NCBI GenBank assembly: GCA_028336925.1 | Contig: JAOKVV010000001.1 | Coordinates: 105,188 to 169,187, forward strand | Reading direction: 5' to 3' | Source of the DNA: Vicingaceae bacterium | GTDB taxonomy: Bacteria > Bacteroidota > Bacteroidia > Flavobacteriales_E > Vicingaceae | DNA length: 64,000 nucleotides | Shown here: piece by piece, positions 17,042 to 26,773 of the stretch | Position numbering within the stretch: the stretch's first letter is position 1 | How the letters are laid out: each line of letters starts with the position of its first letter | Notes under the pieces: model-generated | Told to the model about the DNA's origin: nothing | Databases searched by the model: none | The model's input: the letters and a program-made list of their open reading frames with translations, nothing else | Position numbers and translations under genes: made by a program

Positions 17042-17656
17042 TTAAAACGAATAGTTGAGTAGTTTGAGATCAGAAGAGTAGGCTCGCTCAACAAGTTTTA
17101 TCATATTTTTAGAGTAGTAATCTTTGTAATTTGAATGACTGCTTGCATGAACATGTTTAATCATTTCTAATTCAATCTCGCTATTGGTTACTATGAAGTC
17201 AAACAATTGATTCAATTCTTCATATTTAAACAATCTGTCAATGAGTAAATTGTTTCCTTTGTATAGCCAGTATGTTTGTGGTTTTAAATGAATTTGCTTA
17301 AAAGTTCTGCTTGTTTTTAACCATGAAAAAGACTTTAGAACAAACTCTTCAAAGGTGCTGTATGGATCAATATACTTCTTAGCGTCTGCTTGGTCCGACT
17401 CATTGTCACCACCGGCTTTCAAAAAATGATAGGCACTTACCAAGCGATCAAATGGGTTTCTTGAAGCTCCAATAAAAAAAGCAGATTTTAATGGATGTAC
17501 TTTTCTAAATGCAGATAGGTGCATATAATGTGGTGATGTTAAATCATGTCCTAGTATAATCCAATTTGTTTTCATCAATTCATTAACAATTGATCCCCCA
17601 GCAGTTCTTGGTACATGTAAAAACCCTTTTTGTAGTTCGCTATCTAATTTGTCCAT
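17042..17656 (-). CDS. Sulfotransferase family protein
   Basis: 204 residues. The 5'-phosphosulfate-binding element is HVPRTAGGSI (14-23; usual form HxPKTAGTS, here Arg for Lys) and the 3'-phosphate element is SRNPFDRLVSAYHFL (about 83-98). This is the carbohydrate-sulfotransferase group (Sulfotransfer_2 type). It would move sulfate from PAPS to a sugar. It sits at the edge of the polysaccharide island, divergent from the MBOAT operon, so a surface glycan is the likely acceptor; that is inference from position. No signal peptide, so cytoplasmic. Confidence 0.8.
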   Translation of the reverse strand: MDKLDSELQKGFLHVPRTAGGSIVNELMKTNWIILGHDLTSPHYMHLSAFRKVHPLKSAFFIGASRNPFDRLVSAYHFLKAGGDNESDQADAKKYIDPYSTFEEFVLKSFSWLKTSRTFKQIHLKPQTYWLYKGNNLLIDRLFKYEELNQLFDFIVTNSEIELEMIKHVHASSHSNYKDYYSKNMIKLVERAYSSDLKLLNYSF

Positions 17657-17748
17657 TCAATTCTAATTTATTTAACATCCAACCTCTTAAAATCTGTTAA
17701 TTTTATGGATGTATATATGCAAATATATAGCTAGTTTTACAAATCTTT

Positions 17749-17756
17749 TATCTTTG
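17749..17756 (+). promoter_or_regulatory. -7 box upstream of the acyltransferase operon
   Basis: TATCTTTG, an exact TAnnTTTG match, ends 34 nt before the MBOAT start. No clear -33 TTG is seen at the right distance. Confidence 0.4.
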
Positions 17757-17790
17757 AAAGGCATTATTAACTTTGATTTAGAAGGTATTT

Positions 17791-19275
17791 ATGTTATTCA
17801 ACTCCATTGAATTTCTTTATTTCTTTCCACTAGTTGTTGGGCTATATTTTATTCTGCCCTTTCGATTTAGATGGTTATTCTTGTTATTGGCTAGTTATAC
17901 CTTTTATGGATTAGCAAATGGGTTGTTACTTTTGTTAATCGTCGCATCAACGCTAATTGATTATTTAGCAGGTATTAAAATGGACGATATTGATACAAAA
18001 AAAGGTCGAAAACCGTTTGTAATCTTGAGTCTGATAAGTAATTTAGGGATCCTTTGTTTGTTCAAGTATTATAATTTTTTTAATGATTCATTCGCGAATT
18101 TATTTCAATTATTAAATATACCCTACCTTATTCCATCCTTGAGTATTGCCTTACCTGTTGGTATTTCTTTTTACACTTTTCAAACAATGAGTTATTCCAT
18201 TGACGTGTATAAGGGAAAAATCAAAGCAGAGAAACATTTGGGTTATTTCGCTCTCTACGTTACCTATTTTCCTCAATTAGTTGCAGGCCCAATTGAAAAG
18301 GCTTCTAATTTATTGCCTCAATTTAAAACAAAACAACACTTTGATTACAAGAGAATAACCGATGGGTTAAAACTAATGACTTGGGGGTTTTTTAAGAAAG
18401 TAGTTATAGCTGATCAAATTTCACCTATGATTAAGTACGTGACCGATTCTCCCGAGCAGTTCAATGGTTTCTCAGTACTATTATGTTCATGTTTATTTGT
18501 TTATCAGATTTATTGTGATTTTTCTGCATATTCTGATATTGCTATTGGTGGAGCTCAAGTAATGGGTGTAAAACTAATGGAAAACTTTAGGCGACCTTTC
18601 TTTGCAAAAAGCTTGTCTGATCTTTGGAGCAGATGGCATATATCCTTGATTAATTGGTTTCAGGAATATATTTTCTTTCCGTTGGGAGGTAGTAAAAAAG
18701 GCAGAAGAAAAGCCTACAGGAATGTAATGATCGTTTTTTTAGTTTCAGGATTATGGCATGGAGCAAGCTATAATTTTCTAATATGGGGTTTGTTAAACGG
18801 GTTAGTAATCGTTCTAACTTTACGACTAACAAAATTAAAATCAGCAGCCAATAAGAAAGTAGGGAGTTTTATAAATTCAGTTTGGTATAGAAGGTTTTTA
18901 AGAGTAAAAACTTATATTATTTTTGCGATACTAGGAATTCTTTTTTATACAAACGACCTTAATTCGGCAAACCTACTTGGGGAATCTCTTTTTCAGGGCT
19001 GGACTGATGATATTCGTGGAATATTAATGAACCTCGAAAATGAACGTAGTCATATTCTTTATTTAGGGAAAAGTGCTATACAGTTTATCGCCTTAGTTTT
19101 AGCTATATTTATCTTGGAATGGGTACATTATTTTCAAGAATATAACGGCAGTATGCGTGAATTCGTGGCAACTAAACCTGCCTTAGTTAGGTGGTTATTA
19201 TACATTGGTGTTACTTTGATAATAATGGCTTTCTCTTTCGATCAAGAGATTCCATTCATTTATTTCCAGTTTTAA
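17791..19275 (+). CDS. MBOAT O-acyltransferase (AlgI/DltB-like), copy 1
   Basis: 494 residues, polytopic (about 10-11 helices). MBOAT features: LPVGISFYTFQTMSY, FPQLVAGPIEKA, DFSAYSDIAIG, WSRWHISLI and the catalytic His323 in SGLWHGAS. Proteins of this type pass acyl groups, usually acetyl, across the inner membrane to a periplasmic SGNH partner that modifies a polysaccharide. First of four tightly packed genes; its stop overlaps the next start (TAATG). Confidence 0.92.
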   Translation: MLFNSIEFLYFFPLVVGLYFILPFRFRWLFLLLASYTFYGLANGLLLLLIVASTLIDYLAGIKMDDIDTKKGRKPFVILSLISNLGILCLFKYYNFFNDSFANLFQLLNIPYLIPSLSIALPVGISFYTFQTMSYSIDVYKGKIKAEKHLGYFALYVTYFPQLVAGPIEKASNLLPQFKTKQHFDYKRITDGLKLMTWGFFKKVVIADQISPMIKYVTDSPEQFNGFSVLLCSCLFVYQIYCDFSAYSDIAIGGAQVMGVKLMENFRRPFFAKSLSDLWSRWHISLINWFQEYIFFPLGGSKKGRRKAYRNVMIVFLVSGLWHGASYNFLIWGLLNGLVIVLTLRLTKLKSAANKKVGSFINSVWYRRFLRVKTYIIFAILGILFYTNDLNSANLLGESLFQGWTDDIRGILMNLENERSHILYLGKSAIQFIALVLAIFILEWVHYFQEYNGSMREFVATKPALVRWLLYIGVTLIIMAFSFDQEIPFIYFQF

Positions 19276-20189
19276 TGAAAAAGCTAATCTATAAAATTCT
19301 ATTATTTATCTTAATTATCTTTTTGGTAGAGAAACCATTCGGATATTTAGTTTCGCAAGGTATTTTAGAGCGCCAATATGATCAGCGACTTGAAAAGTTG
19401 TTTGCTGGAGAAATTCGAAGTGAAGTAATTATATTGGGGTCATCCAGATCATTAAATGGGATCGATGCAGGACAGTTAGGGGAAAAATTGGGGCAAACGA
19501 TTTATAATTTTGGCTTTTCTGGCTCCAATTTAAATTTTCATGAGAGTCTCTTTAATATTATTTCGAATGTTTACATCCCCAATAAGGTATTGTTAGTTAT
19601 CGACGATAAAAACGCATTTAAATTAAACGAAAAGGCCATTTATAGAAAAGATAAGTTATATCCATTTATTCAATATGATGCTGTTTTGAAAGAGTTGGCT
19701 AACAATTCCAATAAGAATTATTTAGCATCGAAAGTTAGCTGGCTTTATCGTGAAAATCAAAACATATTTGAGTCGTTCAATTTTTACTTAAAAGGTCAGT
19801 TAGAACCTGATGAAACAACAAATGTTGACGAATTTGGATTTGTTTCATTATCATCTAAAAAAAGCCATTTAATTAACTCTGTTAATCGAAATTTGAGCTT
19901 TGAGTATGATATTTTTGAAGAACAACCAACATATTTAGCATCATTAAAAAAAATTATAAAATCATGTAATCAGTTAGGAGTTAATCTTTACTTAGTTAGA
20001 TTGCCTTCTATTAACGCTAAATTGGTTGGATATAATAAACGACTTACAGACTTAGTTGGGGGGAATATACCTATTTTAGACTTTTCAAATGAGCTTCAAG
20101 ATGAGAGATATCATTTTGACAATGGTCACCTTAATTCTAAAGGAGCTAAAGCCATGGCAAACTTAATTTCGCAATCTATTACAAAATGA
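19275..20189 (+). CDS. SGNH-like acyltransfer partner protein
   Basis: 304 residues from ATG 19275, which overlaps the stop of the preceding gene (TAATG); an in-frame start further upstream would reach into the MBOAT gene and place residues before the signal anchor. N-terminal membrane anchor (about 3-20), then an SGNH/GDSL-like block: IILGSSRSLNGID with the putative nucleophile Ser, FGFSGSNL (Gly block) and a C-terminal DNGHLNSKGAKAMA carrying the Asp/His pair. Predicted periplasmic O-acyltransferase or esterase working with the MBOAT before it. The next gene overlaps by 4 nt. Confidence 0.75.
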   Translation: MKKLIYKILLFILIIFLVEKPFGYLVSQGILERQYDQRLEKLFAGEIRSEVIILGSSRSLNGIDAGQLGEKLGQTIYNFGFSGSNLNFHESLFNIISNVYIPNKVLLVIDDKNAFKLNEKAIYRKDKLYPFIQYDAVLKELANNSNKNYLASKVSWLYRENQNIFESFNFYLKGQLEPDETTNVDEFGFVSLSSKKSHLINSVNRNLSFEYDIFEEQPTYLASLKKIIKSCNQLGVNLYLVRLPSINAKLVGYNKRLTDLVGGNIPILDFSNELQDERYHFDNGHLNSKGAKAMANLISQSITK

Positions 20190-21595
20190 TTTTTAGTTCC
20201 TTACTTTTTCTGTTCTCTTTTTTGCCATTCGTATTGATTGGTAATTATTTGTGGAGAAATATTAAATGGCAAAACACCTTTCTATTTATTGCTTCGCTTT
20301 ATTTTTATGCATGGGGAGAAAGGGAGAAAGTATTTGTAATGCTGGGATCTATTTTGGTTAATTTCTTAGTTGGGAAGTGGATAGAAAAGAAGGAGGGTAG
20401 AGGCAGGACAGTGGCCTTAACAGTTGGAGTTGTTGTCAATTTGGGTGTTCTTGTTTATTTTAAATATTCTCGGTTCTTTATTGAAAATATTAACCAACTC
20501 TTAGATGTATTTAATATTCCGATAATAGAAGGTTTAAAATATGAACGATTACCTCTAGGCATCTCTTTTTATACTTTCCAGAGCATGTCTTATTTAGTTG
20601 ATGTGTACCGAAAAGAGGTGAAAGCTCAGCGCAACTTTCTAAACCTCGGGCTCTACGTTGCTCTTTTCCCGCAATTGGTAGCGGGGCCAATTGTCAGGTA
20701 TAATGAGATTGCAGCTCAATTAATCAAAAGAACTCAAAGTTTAAGTAAGTTCAATGAGGGTATTAAAAGGGTTATAATTGGTTTGGGTAAAAAGATGTTA
20801 TTGGCCAACCCAATGGCATACGTCGCCGATGAAATATATATGCTTCCGGTTGATGACATTACCACACCAATGGCTTGGATGGCGGCAATAGCCTATTCTT
20901 TGCAAATTTATTTCGACTTTTCTGGATACTCCGATATGGCAATAGGTCTAGGTAAAATGTTTGGATTTGATCTCGCTGAAAACTTTAATTTCCCATATAT
21001 CGCTAAATCTATAAGAGAATTTTGGACAAGGTGGCATATTTCACTATCCATATGGTTTAGAGACTATTTATATATACCACTTGGAGGAAGCAGAGGGTCC
21101 ACCCTCTTCACCATGCGTAACCTGCTTATAGTGTTTTTTATAACAGGGCTATGGCATGGCGCAAGTTGGAGTTTTATTGGATGGGGATTGTTTCATGGTT
21201 TCTTCATCTTGATTGAGCGGGTCGGTTTTGATAAAATACTAAAACGAATTCCATTTATTTTTCAGCACATTTACTTATTACTAGTCGTTATCTTTGGGTG
21301 GGTGTTTTTTAGAATTGAAAATTGGGGAGATGCAATTTTCTTACAGAAAACAATGTTAGGGTTGAACAGGATTGATAGTCTTTCTAATTTAAAAATTATT
21401 ATGAATAATTATTATTGGATGGTCTTTATTTTGGCTATTATTTTTTGTTTTCCATTGTTGAAATATAAAAATGTCCATGAGAAAATTAAACGGGTTAAGT
21501 TGATAGAAGTGTTGGGGTTATTATTAATATTCTTGCTATCCATTGTTGAAATGGCTAGTAATACATATAGTCCATTCATATATTTTAGGTTTTAG
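20186..21595 (+). CDS. MBOAT O-acyltransferase (AlgI-like), copy 2
   Basis: 469 residues, polytopic, collinear with the first MBOAT but clearly diverged. LPLGISFYTFQSMSYLVDVY, ALFPQLVAGPIVRY, DFSGYSDMAIGLGKMFGF, FWTRWHISLSIWFRDYLYIPLGGSRG and the catalytic His324 in TGLWHGASW are present. Closer to alginate AlgI than copy 1, with the full YIPLGGSRG signature. ATGA overlap with the SGNH gene upstream; AlgJ/AlgX-like gene 3 nt downstream. Confidence 0.94.
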   Translation: MIFSSLLFLFSFLPFVLIGNYLWRNIKWQNTFLFIASLYFYAWGEREKVFVMLGSILVNFLVGKWIEKKEGRGRTVALTVGVVVNLGVLVYFKYSRFFIENINQLLDVFNIPIIEGLKYERLPLGISFYTFQSMSYLVDVYRKEVKAQRNFLNLGLYVALFPQLVAGPIVRYNEIAAQLIKRTQSLSKFNEGIKRVIIGLGKKMLLANPMAYVADEIYMLPVDDITTPMAWMAAIAYSLQIYFDFSGYSDMAIGLGKMFGFDLAENFNFPYIAKSIREFWTRWHISLSIWFRDYLYIPLGGSRGSTLFTMRNLLIVFFITGLWHGASWSFIGWGLFHGFFILIERVGFDKILKRIPFIFQHIYLLLVVIFGWVFFRIENWGDAIFLQKTMLGLNRIDSLSNLKIIMNNYYWMVFILAIIFCFPLLKYKNVHEKIKRVKLIEVLGLLLIFLLSIVEMASNTYSPFIYFRF

Positions 21596-21598
21596 TAA

Positions 21599-23275
21599 AT
21601 GGTTAGAGAGTGGTTAAATAAAGTTGTTTTCTTATTTCTAGTATTTTGGCTATGCTTTTCATCGATTTATTACCTTGCAAAGGAAATAATGATAGCCGGC
21701 AAATCGCTTGAGTATGTTATTGAGATTAATGCTTCGGCATCTATTCCGCTACAATATTCATTAAATATAGCCCCTGGCCAAATTGGAGCTAAAATTTCTG
21801 AAATTCAACTTAAGAAAGGGTCTAACCAATTGCGCATTCCACGGCCATTAAGAAAAGAAGTAATTTCTATTAATTTTTTGTCTACTCAACCTGTAGAGTT
21901 AGGTCTTTCAGAAATAAAAATGGATGCTTTTTTTGAGCCAATTATTATTAATGGAGCTGAAATGTTGTCCTCAGTTAAGCTTTCATATTCAGATCTTAGT
22001 AATTCTGAATCTCCTAATTTAGTGGATGGGACAGTTCAAGTTTCTCTAAGCAAAAACTTAAATACAATTTCAATTAAGAAGAAAGTTGTTCATTCAATAG
22101 ATAATCAATTGATCTATTGGCCAAGGGTCCTCGCTTTTGTTTTATCGTTCGTTTTTCTCATACTCTTTTCTGTTTTTAGTAGCAGATTTCAAAAAGTAAA
22201 TTATCAGCTAAATTTCTTTTTGCTGTTTATGGTACTTATTTCTACGCCAATTATAACATCTAAGGATAATCGTTCTAGAGAAAACAGAGAGTTGGCTCCA
22301 TTTCCAAATTTAGATCAGAATATATGGAAAATTCCAAGAGAGTTTAACAAGTATTATAACGATCATTTCCCATTTAGGAATGAATTAAGGTATATTGGTA
22401 ACGCTATTAAGTACCGCATATTCAACATTAGTCCCAAACCCGATGCAGTTAGAATAGGAAAAGAAGGGTGGCTTTTTAACTCTGCAAAGGATGTCGTTGT
22501 ATTGAATCAAGGGTTTGATTTATATTCTAAAGAAGAACTGGAAACAATAAAAAATAATTTGGAAGCCAAATCCGGATTATTGGAAAAGCATGGAATAACC
22601 TACTATTTGACTATTCCCCCAATGAAACATCGGGTTTATAAGGAGTATTTGCCTGAAAGTATCAAGCAATTAGGTGAAACTACGAAGTGGGAACAACTAA
22701 TGAATTACCTAAAGGAGCATTCTTCAGTGAGACTGATTGACCCTTATGCTACATTAATTGGCTTAAAAAAGAAACATGTTGTTTATTACCAAACAGATAC
22801 CCATTGGAATAAGTTGGGTGCTTTTTATGCTTATCAGTTAATTATAGACCGAATTCGTATGGATTTTCCAAATCTCTCACCTACTTTGCAGATAGACGAT
22901 TTTGTAGTTGAAATGAAAGTGGACTCTACAGGAGATTTAGTGGGGGTGATTGATATGAAAAATACCTTTGCTAGAGATGCTTATTATTTAACCTCTAAAG
23001 ATACTGCCCAAAAAGTGGTTTTAAAAGTTGGTTCTAAAATGGAAGGTGAGTCAAGCTATGTGTATTATGAACATATTGATAAGAATCAACCAAAACTGCT
23101 TCTTTATAGAGATTCATTTAGCGAATACCTCAGAGAACATCTTGCCGAGCATTTTAGTGTTTCAGGTATCGTCTGGGGGCATCAACTAAATGATAAAAGA
23201 ATTCTTAAGGATAAGCCAGATATCCTGGTTCAAGAGCTTATGGAGCGTTTTATTGATAAATTACTATTACCATAA
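21599..23275 (+). CDS. AlgJ/AlgX-like SGNH O-acetyltransferase
   Basis: 558 residues. N-terminal membrane anchor (about 8-30), a beta-rich region (about 40-160), a second hydrophobic helix (about 177-197) and a further one (about 205-222), then the AlgX/AlgJ SGNH domain from about 235. It contains NRELAPFPNL, NDHFPFRNELR, GKEGWLFN, the DTHW signature (Asp400, His402) and the nucleophile Ser506 in YRDSFSEYL. Predicted to place acetyl groups delivered by the second MBOAT on a polysaccharide in the periplasm. The extra beta region and second membrane segment make it longer than AlgJ (about 390). Confidence 0.88.
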   Translation: MVREWLNKVVFLFLVFWLCFSSIYYLAKEIMIAGKSLEYVIEINASASIPLQYSLNIAPGQIGAKISEIQLKKGSNQLRIPRPLRKEVISINFLSTQPVELGLSEIKMDAFFEPIIINGAEMLSSVKLSYSDLSNSESPNLVDGTVQVSLSKNLNTISIKKKVVHSIDNQLIYWPRVLAFVLSFVFLILFSVFSSRFQKVNYQLNFFLLFMVLISTPIITSKDNRSRENRELAPFPNLDQNIWKIPREFNKYYNDHFPFRNELRYIGNAIKYRIFNISPKPDAVRIGKEGWLFNSAKDVVVLNQGFDLYSKEELETIKNNLEAKSGLLEKHGITYYLTIPPMKHRVYKEYLPESIKQLGETTKWEQLMNYLKEHSSVRLIDPYATLIGLKKKHVVYYQTDTHWNKLGAFYAYQLIIDRIRMDFPNLSPTLQIDDFVVEMKVDSTGDLVGVIDMKNTFARDAYYLTSKDTAQKVVLKVGSKMEGESSYVYYEHIDKNQPKLLLYRDSFSEYLREHLAEHFSVSGIVWGHQLNDKRILKDKPDILVQELMERFIDKLLLP

Positions 23276-25162
23276 TTATAATATTACATCCGGCTCAAAG
23301 TGCGTGGTGGTCAATGATAAGTTGGGGTTGTAAAAAGGATCATTGTCAATGTATTGCTGCCACTTTGATTTAAAATATTTTACCTCAGCTACGTGCTTTT
23401 TATAGCTTTCTTTGGTCGCATAAGGATGACCTCTTGTCAGTGACTCGTAATGATAAAGAACTACATCAGGGTTGAACAGGTTGAAATATCCATTTGCTAT
23501 TAGCTTTAAGCAAAAGTCAACATCATTATACTCCACTGCAAGTTGCTCATCGAAGCCGCCTACAGCTTCATATTTACTTTTTCCTACCATCAGGCAAGCA
23601 GCGGTAACGGCACTGTAATTAGTGACAGAAGTCAGGTAATAGAATTGTCCTGGATCGTCTTTGCCAGCACCAATAAAGGTATGTCCTGCAACTCCTCCTA
23701 TTCCCATTACTACACCTCCATGTTGCACAGTATCGTTCGGATATAGAAGCTTCACACCAACAGCACCAACATCTTTTCTTTGCGCATGGTGCAGCATTTG
23801 CTCTATCCAATCTGCATGTAAGACCTCTGTGTCATTGTTTAGCAGTAAAATAAACTCACCACTTGCTTTAGCGACACCATCATTCATTAATCTAGAATAG
23901 TTAAATGGATAAGGGCAATCAAGTAATCGAAACTGATCGCCGTAAGCCGCTTGCCACTTTTTTATACATTCAAAAAGTGCCTCTTCTGTACTATTGTTGT
24001 TGATTAATACAATTTCAAAATTTTTGTATAACGTGCGTTCGAATATTGAATTGATACAGGTTGTTAGTACCGCTGCATTGTTATATGTAGGGATAATAAT
24101 ACTAACTTTTGGCTCCGACTTTAGTGCATACTGAATACGATAAAACCCTGGCTTTCCTTTCTGTAGGGTAGCTTTAGCATCTATACCTCTTCTTTGAAAC
24201 GTCTCATCTAGCGCTTTTACACCGCTTAAAAAAGCATAATGTTTTGCATCTTCATTCATGGCAGTTGATTGCTCATGCATCCTCCAATGGTATAAGATTT
24301 TGGGTATTCGCTTGATGCAAGTTGCTTTTTCAGTTGCTCGTAGTAAAAGATCATAGTCTTGGCTACCTTCGAAACCTAGTCTAAATCCATCAATTTGATC
24401 AATAATTGATTTCTTAAGCCCTACAAAATGTCCTAAGTAATTTCTAGATAAAAAGGTGTCAGGACTCCATTGAGGCTTAAAATTTGGCTGTACAAAACGG
24501 CCTTTGTTGGTAATCTTATCTTCATCAGAATATAGGATATCTGCTAAGGGCTCTTCATTTATTGATACCGCAAATTGATAAATTGCGTCTTTCGTCAGCA
24601 AATCATCATGATCCATAAAACAGACATAGTCCCCGGTGGCCATCGATAATGCGGAATTACTATTGGCTGATATATGCCCGTTAGTAGTTCTGTAATGGAT
24701 CTTAATTTTTTGGTTTTTTTCTAGCTCTTTTAAGTAGCTAATTAATTCATCGTTGGATGAGCAGTCGTCTGAAATACACAGTTCCCAATTCGTGTATACC
24801 TGTGTTAGTACTGAATCTATAGCTTGCTTGAAATAGGATATGTTGGGTTCATAAACAGGTAGAATAATAGAAAATAATGGCTGACTTTTTAATTCTTCTA
24901 CATTGGCTGCATATGCCTCAAAGTCCTTTTTCTTTGGCATGTTTTTCTTTCTCCATTTGGCGTAAACCAAATCTTCTGTCTGCGGACCACCAAAGTACTT
25001 TCTCCAAACATACCGCAGAACTTTACCTGCAAAACGAACCATTTTTTTAAACCCGTCAATTGAAAAGAAAAAAACCATGAACCTGTGAAAGCTCCATTTT
25101 TCTTGGCTTTGCATAAAAGTCTGACGACCGATGACTTCTCTTATTTTTCCTATTAGTCCCAC
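23276..25162 (-). CDS. Tandem GT2 glycosyltransferase
   Basis: 628 residues with two GT-A family 2 domains. The first starts near residue 97 (FSIILPVYEP; SDDCSS; DHDD metal motif near 183), the second near 350 (VSIIIPTYNN; LNNDTEV near 435; later GGFDEQLAVEYNDVDFCLK, typical of rhamnosyltransferases). A helical N-terminal part (1-90) may bind the membrane or a partner. Start codon is GTG 25162. Last gene of the export/glycosylation operon. The two domains may add two different sugars. Confidence 0.9.
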   Translation of the reverse strand: MGLIGKIREVIGRQTFMQSQEKWSFHRFMVFFFSIDGFKKMVRFAGKVLRYVWRKYFGGPQTEDLVYAKWRKKNMPKKKDFEAYAANVEELKSQPLFSIILPVYEPNISYFKQAIDSVLTQVYTNWELCISDDCSSNDELISYLKELEKNQKIKIHYRTTNGHISANSNSALSMATGDYVCFMDHDDLLTKDAIYQFAVSINEEPLADILYSDEDKITNKGRFVQPNFKPQWSPDTFLSRNYLGHFVGLKKSIIDQIDGFRLGFEGSQDYDLLLRATEKATCIKRIPKILYHWRMHEQSTAMNEDAKHYAFLSGVKALDETFQRRGIDAKATLQKGKPGFYRIQYALKSEPKVSIIIPTYNNAAVLTTCINSIFERTLYKNFEIVLINNNSTEEALFECIKKWQAAYGDQFRLLDCPYPFNYSRLMNDGVAKASGEFILLLNNDTEVLHADWIEQMLHHAQRKDVGAVGVKLLYPNDTVQHGGVVMGIGGVAGHTFIGAGKDDPGQFYYLTSVTNYSAVTAACLMVGKSKYEAVGGFDEQLAVEYNDVDFCLKLIANGYFNLFNPDVVLYHYESLTRGHPYATKESYKKHVAEVKYFKSKWQQYIDNDPFYNPNLSLTTTHFEPDVIL

Positions 25163-25186
25163 TGTAGTAATCGATTTAATCTCCTA

Positions 25187-25957
25187 TTATTTTCCCTTCT
25201 TTTTAGCCATCTCTAATTCATACAAATCGGAGATTTCTTCAATAGGGCCAACTTTTAAGACTTTCCCATCTTTAATAAAACAAGCTCTTTTGCAGATACT
25301 TCTAATATCTTCTAAATGGTGTGAAACATAAATAATGGTACTACCATTTTTTCGGATTTCTTCTATTCTCTTTGCGCATTTTTGCTTAAACCCAAGGTCC
25401 CCAACTGTTAATGCTTCATCAACAATTAAGATTTCTGGGTCTTTGGCCACAGTGATTGAAAAAGCCAATCTAGCCAACATCCCCTGAGAGTATCGTTTTA
25501 CTTGGGAGTTGATGTCATAATCGTTGAGCTCTGAGAACTCAATAATTGCATTTAAGGAATCTTTAATTTCTTTTTGGGTTAGTCCCATAAGGGTACCCAA
25601 TAGCTTTATGTTTTCTAAACCGGTGAGCTCAGGTTCTAAACCAACCCCTAATGCCATCATTGGAGCCACTTTACCATTTACGGAGAGGGTTCCTTTGTTT
25701 GGCTTCATGATTCCGGAAATAGCCCTTAAGAACGTACTCTTTCCGGAGCCATTTCGTCCCATTATTCCAAAACACTCTCCCTTGTATATTTTTAAGTTAA
25801 GGTCATTTAAAACTTCTTTGTTTTCAAACAACTTCTTGATTCCCATTGTAAGTAGGAAATCCTTAAAATTATTGATTCCATGTTTGGTAACTAAAAAACC
25901 AACTGAAAGATCTTTCGCCTCAATGATTACTTCTCGATTTGTAATTGTTTCCTCCAT
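25187..25957 (-). CDS. Polysaccharide ABC exporter ATP-binding protein (Wzt/TagH-like)
   Basis: 256 residues, one nucleotide-binding domain. Walker A GRNGSGKST (67-75), Q-loop region GLEPELTGLENI, signature YSQGMLARLAFS, Walker B ILIVDEAL, switch His in YVSHHLEDI. The GxGxEPELTGxEN segment is typical of O-antigen/teichoic-acid exporters. It lacks the C-terminal carbohydrate-binding domain of long Wzt proteins, so export should not depend on a terminal sugar cap read by Wzt. Its start lies 3 nt from the end of the permease gene. Confidence 0.93.
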   Translation of the reverse strand: MEETITNREVIIEAKDLSVGFLVTKHGINNFKDFLLTMGIKKLFENKEVLNDLNLKIYKGECFGIMGRNGSGKSTFLRAISGIMKPNKGTLSVNGKVAPMMALGVGLEPELTGLENIKLLGTLMGLTQKEIKDSLNAIIEFSELNDYDINSQVKRYSQGMLARLAFSITVAKDPEILIVDEALTVGDLGFKQKCAKRIEEIRKNGSTIIYVSHHLEDIRSICKRACFIKDGKVLKVGPIEEISDLYELEMAKKKGK

Positions 25958-25960
25958 TGA

Positions 25961-26746
25961 TTAATAATTTGAAATGAATCCCTTTTCTAGTTTTTTAAAT
26001 ACCAATATGCCTGCACCAAAAAATACTGCTGTAATACCAGTAATTATTCCCCAAGACTGTAAACTAGGCACTTCGTTATAATACAATATGGTTCGGAATA
26101 TGTCCATAAAGTGATACAACGGGTTTAATTTAATGAGTAGTTGAAACTGACCTGGAACCAAACTAGTAGAATAAGCGATCGGTGTAAAATAAAACAATGC
26201 CGGAGTAAGAGAGGTATAAAGCAATCCAACATCTCTAAAGTAAACGTTAAAAGCGCAAACAAAAAGTCCGATACCTAATGTAAATAACGAAAAGAGTAGT
26301 ATTACAATAAAGATGAGCAACGTTTCGAAGCCTATAGAGGCATCAAATAAGACCATCAGTATTCCAAATGGAATAAATGAAAAGAGTAGGTTTATGATTG
26401 AAGTTGCGACTTCAGAAATTGGCAAAGCAATGGTCTCTACTTTTATTGACTTCAATACTCCTCGGCTGTTAATCACGGAATTAATTGCTGTGGTAGTAGC
26501 ATTGCTATAAAAGTTCCAAAAAATAAGCCCCGTTAATGCATAGAGCGGATAGTTCTCCACATCAGGGAAAGCATTACTAAAAATGAAGGTGAAAATAGCT
26601 AGGTAGAGGAGTGGGGTCAATAAACTCCACATAAATCCAAGAATAGAATTTTTATACCGCAATTTTAGGTTCTTAAGGGAAAGAATCCAAACTAGGTTAA
26701 AGAAATAAAAAATTGAAGTGGGGAGTGATTTTTTTAAATTGTTCAA
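25961..26746 (-). CDS. Polysaccharide ABC exporter permease (Wzm/TagG-like)
   Basis: 261 residues, ABC-2 permease with six predicted helices. LKLRYKNSILGFMWSLLTPLLYLAIFTFIF at the N-terminus and LIKLNPLYHFMDIFRTILY near the C-terminus are family hallmarks. It forms the channel for undecaprenyl-linked glycan with the ATPase encoded 3 nt downstream. The start codon is TTG 26746; no in-frame ATG fits. Confidence 0.92.
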   Translation of the reverse strand: MNNLKKSLPTSIFYFFNLVWILSLKNLKLRYKNSILGFMWSLLTPLLYLAIFTFIFSNAFPDVENYPLYALTGLIFWNFYSNATTTAINSVINSRGVLKSIKVETIALPISEVATSIINLLFSFIPFGILMVLFDASIGFETLLIFIVILLFSLFTLGIGLFVCAFNVYFRDVGLLYTSLTPALFYFTPIAYSTSLVPGQFQLLIKLNPLYHFMDIFRTILYYNEVPSLQSWGIITGITAVFFGAGILVFKKLEKGFISNY

Positions 26747-26773
26747 GGGTGAAAATTGAAAATGATGGTAAAG

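Noticed and set aside
25524..25964. 146-codon plus-strand frame antisense to the Wzt-like gene
   Set aside because: Reverse of a coding region with intact Walker motifs on the minus strand; no independent evidence.
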